Shown here: positions 52,905 through 60,082 of the stretch, one piece after another
How the letters are laid out: each line of letters begins with the position of its first letter
Numbering within the stretch: the first letter of the stretch is position 1
Origin: Chloroflexota bacterium
Lineage (GTDB): Bacteria > Chloroflexota > UBA11872
DNA: 64,000 nt
NCBI GenBank assembly: GCA_028873795.1
Contig: JAPPNP010000005.1
Span: 36,738 to 100,737, forward strand
Direction of reading: 5' to 3'
Notes under the pieces: model-generated
What the model saw: only the letters and a program-made list of their open reading frames with translations
Told to the model about the DNA's origin: nothing
Database searches by the model: none
Translations under genes and position numbers: made by a program

Positions 52905-54431
52905 CTACTCCCAGGCGTATCCGTACAGGCGAGATCGGAGCAAATGGAAGCGCACGGCGCATTCGTCCAGCGGACACACGTCGCCGCCGGTCCAGCGCGC
53001 CGGCGCGGCGGTGGAGTCGCCGCGCCACGGGATGAAATCGTCCTTGCCGAAGCCGTCCACAACGTTGCCGTCCGGGTCCAGCAGCTCCGCGTGCAGCTCA
53101 CCCTCGGTCACGGTCGACGTCGCGGCGTTGAGGATCAGCTGCTGGCCGCCGACGGGCAACGGGTGCGTCGTCAGCGTGCCCGCCACGTCGCCGCCGGGTC
53201 CCGAGACCGCCGCCCAATACCGGTTGACGGCCCAGCTGGCGCGGCAGATGGCGGAGAAGAACGGCCAGATTGTCGGCCCTTTGGCCGCCGGGTCGCCGTG
53301 CAAGCCCTCGGTGCCCGAGAAATACATGTAGTGCCGCCCGTTGTGCTCGACCATGTGGTGCGAGGGCCACAGCATGCCGCCGCCGTAGTCGCCCAGCGCG
53401 CCGACCGCGACCGCGGGCAGGCGCACGCGCCGGTCCCAGATGCGACCGTCGGCGCTGCCGCCGAGCTGCAGCTCGATCGTCTGCGTGCGGTTGAGGTAAA
53501 TCGCAATCACGCCGATGTACCCGCTCCGCACCGGCGTGACGCAGAGCTCCATAATCTGGACGTCGTGCGGGTCGTAGATGTCGGGCTGGATGATGGTCTC
53601 GAAGGGGCTCCACTCCGAGCCGTCGGGGCTGGTACGGCGCGCCATCACGCGGCGGCCCTCGGCGAAGATGTCGTAGGCCACCAACCCGCCCGGATGCGCC
53701 GGCTCACCCAGCTTGTGCGTCGCGAAGTAGGTGCCGTCCGCATCGCGGAACACGTACGTGGTGTCGGCCGTGTGCTTGGGGTTCTCGTAGGGGATCACCA
53801 ACCGGACTCCGGGCACCGCCACTTCCAGGACGGGGCCTTCGCTCACCGTCCAGTGAATGCCGTCCGGCGAGAAGTAGCGATACATGCCGCGCGCCTGCTT
53901 TTCGCCCGGCGGCGGAGGCGGCAACCCGCGAATATGGCCCGGTCCGCCGCCGATGGTGTTGGTCGGATCGCGCATCACGAACATCTCGTAGCGGCGGTCG
54001 GGCTCGGCGTCCGGGTCGATCATCACCGAGCTGTACATGCTCGGGCCGCCCGAGTCGAAGTCCAGCAGGATGTTCGTGCGCGGGTGTCCCGGCTGCGGAC
54101 ACAGGTCCAGCTCGGGCCGCGTCCACTCCACGCCGTCTTCGGAGGTCAGGTAGGTCACGCGCCGGTAGTTCTCGAAATATCCCGCCGTCAGCGGCGTTGA
54201 GACGTGCCAGGCCTTCCACAGGCCGTCGATCGGGTCGTGCGCGAAGGTGCCGTGGGCGAACACCGATCCGGCGTCCCACGGCGTGGCCGGCGTCACCAGT
54301 GGATTGTTGGGGTCCAGCTCGCCCAGCTCCTGCCGCCACGCGAGCATGTGCTGCTCGGCGACGTCCTCGGCCAGGATCATCGAAAGGCAGTCGCTGCGCC
54401 GCTTGACGCTCGTGGGAAACGAGAAGGCCAT
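52905..54431 (-). CDS. Five-bladed beta-propeller protein (GH32/GH43-like)
   Basis: This 508-aa protein shows repeated blades in the style of glycosyl hydrolases of clans GH-F/J: D-G-x-x-W-T patterns (S-E-D-G-V-E-W-T, S-P-D-G-I-H-W-T, S-P-D-G-S-E-W-S) and G-T-F-A-H-D-P-I-D-G-L-W-K-A-W. I cannot place all three acidic catalytic residues, so enzymatic activity is uncertain. The C-terminal roughly 120 residues form a beta-rich domain (L-H-A-E-L-L-D-P-D-G-N-V-V-D-G). It lies 4 nt upstream of the acylase gene and is first in a three-gene unit. Confidence 0.75.
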   Translation of the reverse strand: MAFSFPTSVKRRSDCLSMILAEDVAEQHMLAWRQELGELDPNNPLVTPATPWDAGSVFAHGTFAHDPIDGLWKAWHVSTPLTAGYFENYRRVTYLTSEDGVEWTRPELDLCPQPGHPRTNILLDFDSGGPSMYSSVMIDPDAEPDRRYEMFVMRDPTNTIGGGPGHIRGLPPPPPGEKQARGMYRYFSPDGIHWTVSEGPVLEVAVPGVRLVIPYENPKHTADTTYVFRDADGTYFATHKLGEPAHPGGLVAYDIFAEGRRVMARRTSPDGSEWSPFETIIQPDIYDPHDVQIMELCVTPVRSGYIGVIAIYLNRTQTIELQLGGSADGRIWDRRVRLPAVAVGALGDYGGGMLWPSHHMVEHNGRHYMYFSGTEGLHGDPAAKGPTIWPFFSAICRASWAVNRYWAAVSGPGGDVAGTLTTHPLPVGGQQLILNAATSTVTEGELHAELLDPDGNVVDGFGKDDFIPWRGDSTAAPARWTGGDVCPLDECAVRFHLLRSRLYGYAWE

Positions 54432-54572
54432 AGTCGTCCCTGTGCGGATGCCCCAACACCGTTGGGGGAGCGGCGAGCGACTCTAGCAGAAACCCCCAGC
54501 GGCGCCCCGTGATACGTTGCCGTTGACTGGCCGCGGGGGAGGACCGAGCCCATCGACACGGTACGGGTCGGC

Positions 54573-55520
54573 ATGGTGGGCGCGGGCGGCTTGGCCAACG
54601 TCGCCCACTACCCATCGTTGGCGGCTATGCCGGACGTGGAAATCGTCGGCATCGCCGAGTTGAACGCCGAGCGCCTGCAAACGACGGCCGATACCTACGA
54701 CATTGCCGGACGCTACAGCGACTTCCGCGAACTGGTGGCGCGGGAGAAGCCCGACGCGGTCTACGCGATCATGCCCCCGCAGTACCTCCACAACCTCGTG
54801 GTGGACCTGCTGGAGCTGGGCGTCCACGTCTTCGTGGAAAAGCCGCCCGCCCTCACCACCTACCAGACCGAGGCGCTCGCCTGGTACGCCGAACGCCACG
54901 ACCGGCTCACGATGGTGGGATTCAACCGCCGCTACAGCGAGATGCTGCGCCGCTGCCGCGCGGCCATCACCGAGCGGGGACCGCTGCACCAGTGCCTGGC
55001 GGGATTCCACAAGTTCGAGGGCAAGCCCGACGGCTACGGGTATGGCCGCGGCGCCGGTACGCACCTCACGACCGACATCGTCCACTCGGTGGACACGCTG
55101 CGCTGGATGGCCGGCGGCGAGGTCGTGTCCGTCGCCGCCGACAACCGCGCGGTCGATATGCCATTCGTCAACAACCACAACGCCCTCGTCACCTTCAGCA
55201 CGGGCTGCACGGCCATCCTCACGGCCTCGCGTCGATCCGGTCGGCGGGACCACTACTTCGAGATGCATGGCCAAGGCGTCTCGGCATTCTCGGACGACCA
55301 ATGGCGCGCCACGATCTACCGCGACGGCGCCGCCGAGGGCGAGTCGATCGATGCCGCCGAGGTGGGCGGCGGGTCGGAGGTGATCCATCGCTTCGGCTTC
55401 TTCGCCGAGAACCGGCACTTCATCGACGCGATCAAGGCCGGCCGCCAGCCCGACACTTGCTTCGCCGATGCGGTCAAGACCATGGACCTCGTCGACCGCA
55501 TCATGCAGTCCCAGATCTAA
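54573..55520 (+). CDS. Gfo/Idh/MocA-family oxidoreductase
   Basis: This 315-aa product has the NAD(P)-binding G-x-G-x-x-A pattern (V-G-A-G-G-L-A), E-K-P-P in F-V-E-K-P-P-A-L and a C-terminal Gfo/Idh domain with an H-x3-D-type region (I-V-H-S-V-D-T-L-R-W-M). It oxidises or reduces a sugar or inositol. Starting at this ATG would leave out the first beta strand. In frame upstream, GGAGG precedes ATC at 54552, giving I/M-D-T-V-R-V-G-M-V-G, the expected N terminus. So either ATC serves as a rare start, or the true start codon was lost by mutation. Confidence 0.88.
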   Translation: MVGAGGLANVAHYPSLAAMPDVEIVGIAELNAERLQTTADTYDIAGRYSDFRELVAREKPDAVYAIMPPQYLHNLVVDLLELGVHVFVEKPPALTTYQTEALAWYAERHDRLTMVGFNRRYSEMLRRCRAAITERGPLHQCLAGFHKFEGKPDGYGYGRGAGTHLTTDIVHSVDTLRWMAGGEVVSVAADNRAVDMPFVNNHNALVTFSTGCTAILTASRRSGRRDHYFEMHGQGVSAFSDDQWRATIYRDGAAEGESIDAAEVGGGSEVIHRFGFFAENRHFIDAIKAGRQPDTCFADAVKTMDLVDRIMQSQI

Positions 55521-55534
55521 GGCAACTCGGAACT

Positions 55535-55559
55535 GTAGGGGCGGTTCGCGAACCGCCCT
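55535..55559. repeat. GTAGGGGC-type palindromic repeat, short form
   Basis: GTAGGGGCGGTTCGCGAACC continues to GCCCT. The core (55540-55557) is an 18-bp perfect palindrome centred on TTCGCGAA. It is a short member of a family that shares the GTAGGGGC end and has a variable palindromic centre. Confidence 0.85.
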
Positions 55560-55616
55560 CCCAGGTTCTAATCCAGGGACGGTCCGGCCCCCTCTCCCGC
55601 CGGGAGATTAGACCGG

Positions 55617-55791
55617 GTAGATGGTTTACGGGTGTTCGGAGACATCGTTTACACATTTAGGCCGGATCCCGCAGGTCCACGACGCCCAGTTCGTCGGTCA
55701 GGACGTGGAGCGCCCAGCGGCCATCAGTGACCGTGGGGCCGATCCCGCCGCCGTGCCGCGGGTCCACCTGGGGACGGGGGTTTTTATACAC
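55617..55791 (-). pseudogene. Possible insertion-sequence remnant
   Basis: A 44-codon open frame from GTG 55791 ends at TAA 55657-55659 and reads like a protein C terminus (T-V-T-D-G-R-W-A-L-H-V-L-T-D-E-L-G-V-V-D-L). It is followed within 42 nt by TGTAAACGATGTCTCCG and GTAAACCATCTACC, which resemble the ends of IS481-type elements. Only one end is recognised and no transposase catalytic motif is left. The remaining 55521-55834 gap holds no other gene. I hold this call loosely. Confidence 0.35.
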
Positions 55792-55834
55792 GTTCGGCGT
55801 TTAACTTCGAGGTCGAAATAGTGGACCTGCTTAT

Positions 55835-55936
55835 GTCATTTCGATCGAAGCGAGAAATCCAAGGGGCGGGGAGACGGCAGAGGGTCCTTAGATTCCTCAC
55901 TGCGTTCGGAATGACGGATTCGTTCGGAATGACGGC
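55835..55936. repeat. GTCATTTCG...GAATGAC inverted repeat
   Basis: The left arm GTCATTTCGATCGAAGCGAG (continuing to 55860) and the right arm GATTCCTCACTGCGTTCGGA (55891-55910, continuing to GAATGAC at 55915) are inverted copies, 20 of 25 positions matching, around a 30-nt loop. An extra TTCGGAATGACGG half follows. It lies upstream of the PhyH start and is spanned by a longer, rejected open frame. Confidence 0.75.
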
Positions 55937-56021
55937 CTCGAAACGTTCCACGGTCACCCGCGCTACGCTGTCGCCGACCGAGGTTTGGACCCCGGATGGC
56001 AGCCCGCCGGGAGGTGCGCCC

Positions 56022-56933
56022 GTGATCGACGTCAAGACCCTCACGCGCCTGACGCCCGAGCAGCGCGAGCACTGGGACACGCAGGGCTATCTGGTGCTGC
56101 CCGGCGTGCTGTCGCCCGACGAAGTCACGCGCCTCAGCGAGGCCGTGGACCGCGTCGACGAGGCTTCGCAGCGCGCCGGCCGCTCCGCCGACGAGTGGCT
56201 GAGCACCCTCAACGTGATCGAGGAGGACGAGGCCTTCCTCGATCTCATCGACCACCCCAATCACCTGGGCATCGTGATGGACCTGATGGGCGCCACGATC
56301 CAATTGCTCGCGTCGCAGGTGATGGTGCGTCCGCCCACCCCGCATCCCGGCAGCCGCTGGCACTACGACGGCCCCAAGCCCTACCCGTTTCCGAGCGCTG
56401 GCGGGCTCACGCCTCTGCTGCACCTCAAGATCGGCTGGTTCCTCACCGACGTGGATGCGCCAGACATGGGCAACTTCCTGCTCATTCCCGGCAGCCACCG
56501 GGGCAACTTTCCGCGAGAGGACGCCAACGCGGAAGTCCTCGCCTCGCCGAGTCGATTCCAGGAGGTCGACGAGATCGACGCCGGCGTGCCGGGCGCCAAG
56601 CAGCTGCTGCTGCGCGCGGGCGACGCGATGCTGTTTCACAACGCGCTCTGGCACTCGGTCTCGCGCAACACCTCGAACGTGCGGCGCAAGAACCTCTTCT
56701 ACGTCTACTCCCCGATCTGGATGCGGTTGGGCGATCGCGTGGCCAGCTCGCCGGAGCTGATCGCGCGTGCCGACCCCGTGCGGCGGCAGCTCCTCGGCGT
56801 GCTGGATCACGATCCCGCGGGCGTGCATCCCACCGATGCCGACGCGCCGCTGATCCGCCTCTGGGAAGGCAAGGGCTACGACGACGTGTGGGTGGACGAA
56901 GTGATGAAATACATCGGCGTGGATGGGACATAG
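56022..56933 (+). CDS. Phytanoyl-CoA dioxygenase (PhyH) family protein
   Basis: This 303-aa Fe(II)/2-oxoglutarate oxygenase has the metal-binding H-x-D in W-H-Y-D-G-P, the double-stranded beta-helix core with G-N-F-L-L-I-P-G-S-H-R-G, and the distal His in H-N-A-L-W-H-S-V. I chose GTG 56022 because GGAGG lies 7-8 nt upstream; the open frame to 55821 reads through repeat DNA. Its sequence is quite different from the duplicated pair that follows. Substrate unknown; hydroxylation of a lipid, sugar or natural product is usual in the family. Confidence 0.9.
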   Translation: MIDVKTLTRLTPEQREHWDTQGYLVLPGVLSPDEVTRLSEAVDRVDEASQRAGRSADEWLSTLNVIEEDEAFLDLIDHPNHLGIVMDLMGATIQLLASQVMVRPPTPHPGSRWHYDGPKPYPFPSAGGLTPLLHLKIGWFLTDVDAPDMGNFLLIPGSHRGNFPREDANAEVLASPSRFQEVDEIDAGVPGAKQLLLRAGDAMLFHNALWHSVSRNTSNVRRKNLFYVYSPIWMRLGDRVASSPELIARADPVRRQLLGVLDHDPAGVHPTDADAPLIRLWEGKGYDDVWVDEVMKYIGVDGT

Positions 56934-56955
56934 GGCGTGTGTGGCCGGTATCCCC

Positions 56956-57019
56956 GTAGGGGCGCCCCTTGTGGGCGCCCGTCCGATTGGGTCCGGGCAG
57001 CCACAAGGGCTGCCCCTAC
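56956..57019. repeat. GTAGGGGC-type repeat, full 64-bp form
   Basis: The ends GTAGGGGCGCCCCTTGTGG and CCACAAGGGCTGCCCCTAC are 19-bp inverted copies with two mismatches, separated by 26 nt. A nearly identical element is at 62553-62617. Immediately after it, 57032-57055 carries AATCCAGGCCCGGCGACGCC, which recurs at 62425. Confidence 0.9.
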
Positions 57020-57184
57020 ATCGAGTGGAGCGGGAATCCAGGCCCGGCGACGCCCCCGTCCGGTGGCCCGCGCTTCCCGGTGGCCCAGGTTGCGTGCAGC
57101 CTGGGAAACGCAGCAGTCAAGCACCTTGCGTGAATCGTTCCACCTGAGCCGACGCGTCGTGCGTCATCCAGCACCGGAGACCCC

Positions 57185-58339
57185 ATGCCCACCCTGAACC
57201 AATCCCTGCTCCGTCGCGATGGCTACGTCATCGTGCGCAACGTGATCCCGGCCGACCGGCTCGACGAGGTGCGCGAGGCCTGCGAGTGCGTGCTCGACCG
57301 GCAGCGCGAGATCTGGCGCCAGGAGGCTGGGCCCGACGATCTCCCCGGCGGCGTGTGGGACATGCGCCCCCAGCCGCGCGTGCCCGAGTTTCACGCGCTG
57401 GTGGACGATGAAACCGCGCTGGCGGTCGAGATATGGCTCAGCGAGCCGGTCATGAGCATCAGCCGCGAGCTGCTCAGCGGGCCTGAGGCGGTGCCCATGC
57501 ACATGATGATGATGTGCAACCCGCGCACCGACCACGGCCCCGCCAAGTGGCACCGCGACATCGGGCCGCTCGAGGTGGCCCCGCTGTGGCTGCTGCAAGA
57601 AGAGTTGGCGGAAACGGGTCCGCGCTACTTGCAGTGGAACCTGCCGCTCTACGACGACGACGTGCTCTGGGTGGTTCCGGGCAGCCACCGCCGCTTGAAT
57701 ACCCCGGACGAGGACCGGCGGCTAAAGGACGATCCGCAGTCGCCGCTGCCGGGCGGCATGCCGGTGGAGCTCAAGGCCGGCGACGGCTTGATCTATCTCC
57801 ACAGCATGTTGCACTGGGGCAGCAACTACAGCCCGAAGCTGCGGCGCACGGTGCATGGCGGCATGGCGGTGCACGCCATGCCGCGGGACACCGGCTTCAC
57901 GCGCCATCTCTCGCCCTCATCCGCCGCCGCGTTCCAGACGTGGAATCGCCGCGCGGCGGAGCAACGGGACCTCACCGCGCAGGCGCTGCGCGGCGTCCTG
58001 GACGGCGACGCGCCAGGATTTGAAGCGGCGCTCGAGCGCTTGCACCCCGGCGCCGGTCCGGCTGCCAAGCTGACGCTCACGGCGTGCCTGGCTGAAGCCG
58101 CGCGGCACATTCACCTGCTCAAGCAGCCGGGCTTCGACGACCTGCCGGAGGCGATGCAGCGACAGGCCACGCACCTCCATCCGCTCACGTTGGGCTGGGG
58201 TCCGGCCTTCGCCGACCGGTTCAGCGACGCCGAGGCCGACGAATTGTGGCGGCGCTTCGACTGGCTGGCGCAGCGCCTCCACGCCGATCCTCCGCAGCGG
58301 GTGACGCTGGACCAGTTCGCCGCGAGCTGGGGTACGTAG
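57185..58339 (+). CDS. PhyH-family dioxygenase, duplicate copy A
   Basis: This 384-aa Fe(II)/2-oxoglutarate oxygenase has K-W-H-R-D-I-G as metal-binding H-x-D near residue 123, V-V-P-G-S-H-R-R-L-N in the core and the distal His region H-S-M-L-H-W-G-S-N-Y. Copy B is collinear without gaps at equal length, with roughly four of five residues identical by eye. The pocket next to the H-x-D differs (G-P-L-E-V here, G-N-N-G-V in copy B). GGAG lies 4-5 nt before the ATG. The two copies probably act on related compounds. Confidence 0.93.
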   Translation: MPTLNQSLLRRDGYVIVRNVIPADRLDEVREACECVLDRQREIWRQEAGPDDLPGGVWDMRPQPRVPEFHALVDDETALAVEIWLSEPVMSISRELLSGPEAVPMHMMMMCNPRTDHGPAKWHRDIGPLEVAPLWLLQEELAETGPRYLQWNLPLYDDDVLWVVPGSHRRLNTPDEDRRLKDDPQSPLPGGMPVELKAGDGLIYLHSMLHWGSNYSPKLRRTVHGGMAVHAMPRDTGFTRHLSPSSAAAFQTWNRRAAEQRDLTAQALRGVLDGDAPGFEAALERLHPGAGPAAKLTLTACLAEAARHIHLLKQPGFDDLPEAMQRQATHLHPLTLGWGPAFADRFSDAEADELWRRFDWLAQRLHADPPQRVTLDQFAASWGT

Positions 58340-58361
58340 GCCCAGCGAATCCGTGGCCCGC

Positions 58362-58424
58362 GTAGGGGCGCCCCTGGTGGGCGCCCGTCCCCTCACCCTG
58401 TCCCTCTCCCCGCGGGAGAGGGGA
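58362..58424. repeat. GTAGGGGC repeat fused to CCCTCTCCC repeat
   Basis: GTAGGGGCGCCCCTGGTGGG (58362-58381) is the left part of the 64-bp element. After GCGCCCGTCC it switches to CCTCACCCTG and the CCCTCTCCC-CGC-GGGAGAGGG hairpin seen inverted at 39327-39362. The junction shows one repeat truncated by another. Confidence 0.8.
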
Positions 58425-58549
58425 CCGGATCGAACGCTTGCCCGGTGGCCCGCGCTGCGTGCAGCGTGGGAAACTCAGCGCTCAAGCACCCTTCGTGAAG
58501 CGTCCCGTCTGAACCGACGCGTCGCGCGTCGCCCAACATCGGAGTCCCC

Positions 58550-59704
58550 ATGCCCAGCCTGAACAAGTCCCTCCTCCGACGCGACGGCTATCTCTTCGTG
58601 CGCAACGTCATCCCCGCCGACCGGCTCGACGCGGTGCGTGAAGCCTGTGAGGGCTTGCTGGAGCGGCAGCGCGAGGTCTGGCGGCGCGAGGCCGGTCCCG
58701 ACGATCCGCCCGGCGGCACATGGGAAAAACACATGCAGCCGCGCGTGCCCGACTTTCACGCGCTGGTGGACAAGGAGACGGCGCTGGCGGTCGAGCTATG
58801 GCTCAGCGAGCCGGTCATGGGTACCAGCCGCGAGCTGCTCAGCGGGACCGAGGCGGTGCCCATGCACATGATGATGATGTGCAATCCGCGCGTCGACCAC
58901 GGCCCCGCCAAATGGCACCGTGACATTGGGAATAACGGGGTGGCGCCCCTGTGGCTGCTGCAAGAGGAGCTGGCGGAAACCGGCCCGCGCTACCTGCAAT
59001 GGAACCTGCCGCTCTACGACGACGACGTGTTCTGGGTGGTTCCAGGCAGCCACCGCCGCCTGAACACGCCGGAGGAGGACCGGCGGCTCAAGGATGATCC
59101 GCGGTCGCCGCTGCCGGGCGGCATGCCCGTGAAGCTCAAGGCCGGCGACGGCCTGATCTACTACCACAGCATGCTGCACTGGGGCAGCAACTACAGCACG
59201 AAGCTCCGGCGCACCGTGCACGGCGGCATTTCAGTGCACGCCATGCCGCGTGATCCGGGCTTCACGCGCCATCTCTCGCCGTCGTCCGCCGCCGCATTCC
59301 AGAGCTGGAATCGCCTCGCCGCGGAGCAGCGGGACCTCACCGCGCAGGCGCTGCAAGGCGTCCTGGACGGCGACGCGGCGGCCTTTCGCGCTGCCCTCGA
59401 GGGTTTGCACCCCGGCGCCGGTCCGGCTTCCAAGCTGACCCTCACGGCCTGCGTGGCCGAAGCCGCGCGGCACATCTACCTGCTCAGGCAGCCGGACTTC
59501 GACGAGCTGCCGGAGGACCTACGGCGCGAGGCCAAATCCCTCCACCCGCTCACGCTGGGCTGGGGTGCGGACTTCGGCGAATGGTTCAGCGACGCCGAGA
59601 CCGACGAGCTCTGGCGACGCTGCGACTGGCTGGCGCAACGCCTCCACGCCGAACCGCGGCAGCCGGTGACCGTGGACGATTTCGTCGCGAGCTGGGCGGA
59701 TTGA
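58550..59704 (+). CDS. PhyH-family dioxygenase, duplicate copy B
   Basis: This 384-aa protein is the tandem paralog of copy A, offset by 1365 nt. It keeps K-W-H-R-D-I-G, V-P-G-S-H-R-R-L-N and H-S-M-L-H-W-G-S-N-Y, so the iron site is intact. The duplicated unit includes about 100 nt upstream (ending GGAGTCCCC-ATG here, GGAGACCCC-ATG in copy A), so both may use copies of one promoter. Differences cluster in residues 60-70 and just after the H-x-D motif, which suggests a change in substrate. Confidence 0.93.
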   Translation: MPSLNKSLLRRDGYLFVRNVIPADRLDAVREACEGLLERQREVWRREAGPDDPPGGTWEKHMQPRVPDFHALVDKETALAVELWLSEPVMGTSRELLSGTEAVPMHMMMMCNPRVDHGPAKWHRDIGNNGVAPLWLLQEELAETGPRYLQWNLPLYDDDVFWVVPGSHRRLNTPEEDRRLKDDPRSPLPGGMPVKLKAGDGLIYYHSMLHWGSNYSTKLRRTVHGGISVHAMPRDPGFTRHLSPSSAAAFQSWNRLAAEQRDLTAQALQGVLDGDAAAFRAALEGLHPGAGPASKLTLTACVAEAARHIYLLRQPDFDELPEDLRREAKSLHPLTLGWGADFGEWFSDAETDELWRRCDWLAQRLHAEPRQPVTVDDFVASWAD

Positions 59705-59737
59705 CCCTCTCCCTGCACGAGGCTATTGAATGGTCCG

Positions 59738-59840
59738 GTAAGGGCGGGTTTGAAACCCGCCCCCCGGTATCAAGTACGGGGCAGGCTCTACGCCAAACGT
59801 CGAGCGCTTCTCCGGTAGGGGCAGGTTTCAAACCTGCCCG
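59738..59840. repeat. Two palindromic repeats in a 378-nt intergenic region
   Basis: The gap 59705-60082 has no gene. It holds GGGCGGGTTTGAAACCCGCC (59742-59761) and GTAGGGGCAGGTTTCAAACC, continuing to TGCCC (59815-59838). Both have palindromic centres (GGTTTGAAACC and AGGTTTCAAACCT). Each is followed within 20-25 nt by GGGGCAGGCTCTACG, so a larger unit may be duplicated. Confidence 0.8.
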
Positions 59841-60082
59841 CGGTACCGATCGTGGGGCAGGCTCTACGACAGGCATGGAGTCCGTCGCCAGGTCTAGTAG
59901 GGCCTAGATTCCGGACCGGATCGAGTCCGGGGCAGGCATTTCGCCGGAAGGGCGGAGGAACGACGCGACGACTTCCTAGGCAAGTGTTCGGTATTTGTGT
60001 GGTGGGGAAACGTGCGCTAGGGTGGGCCGGTGACGCTTGGCGTTTCCGGTGGTGTCCTCCTGTATAACCACCCCATCCCCGC

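Noticed and set aside
55760..55786. Hairpin followed by TTTTT as a terminator
   Set aside because: The stem (GTCC/GGAC) has only four base pairs and is separated from the T-run by five G; too weak to call.
55821..56021. N-terminal extension of the first PhyH protein
   Set aside because: It translates an inverted repeat, and the GTG at 56022 has a good ribosome binding site and gives the usual family length.
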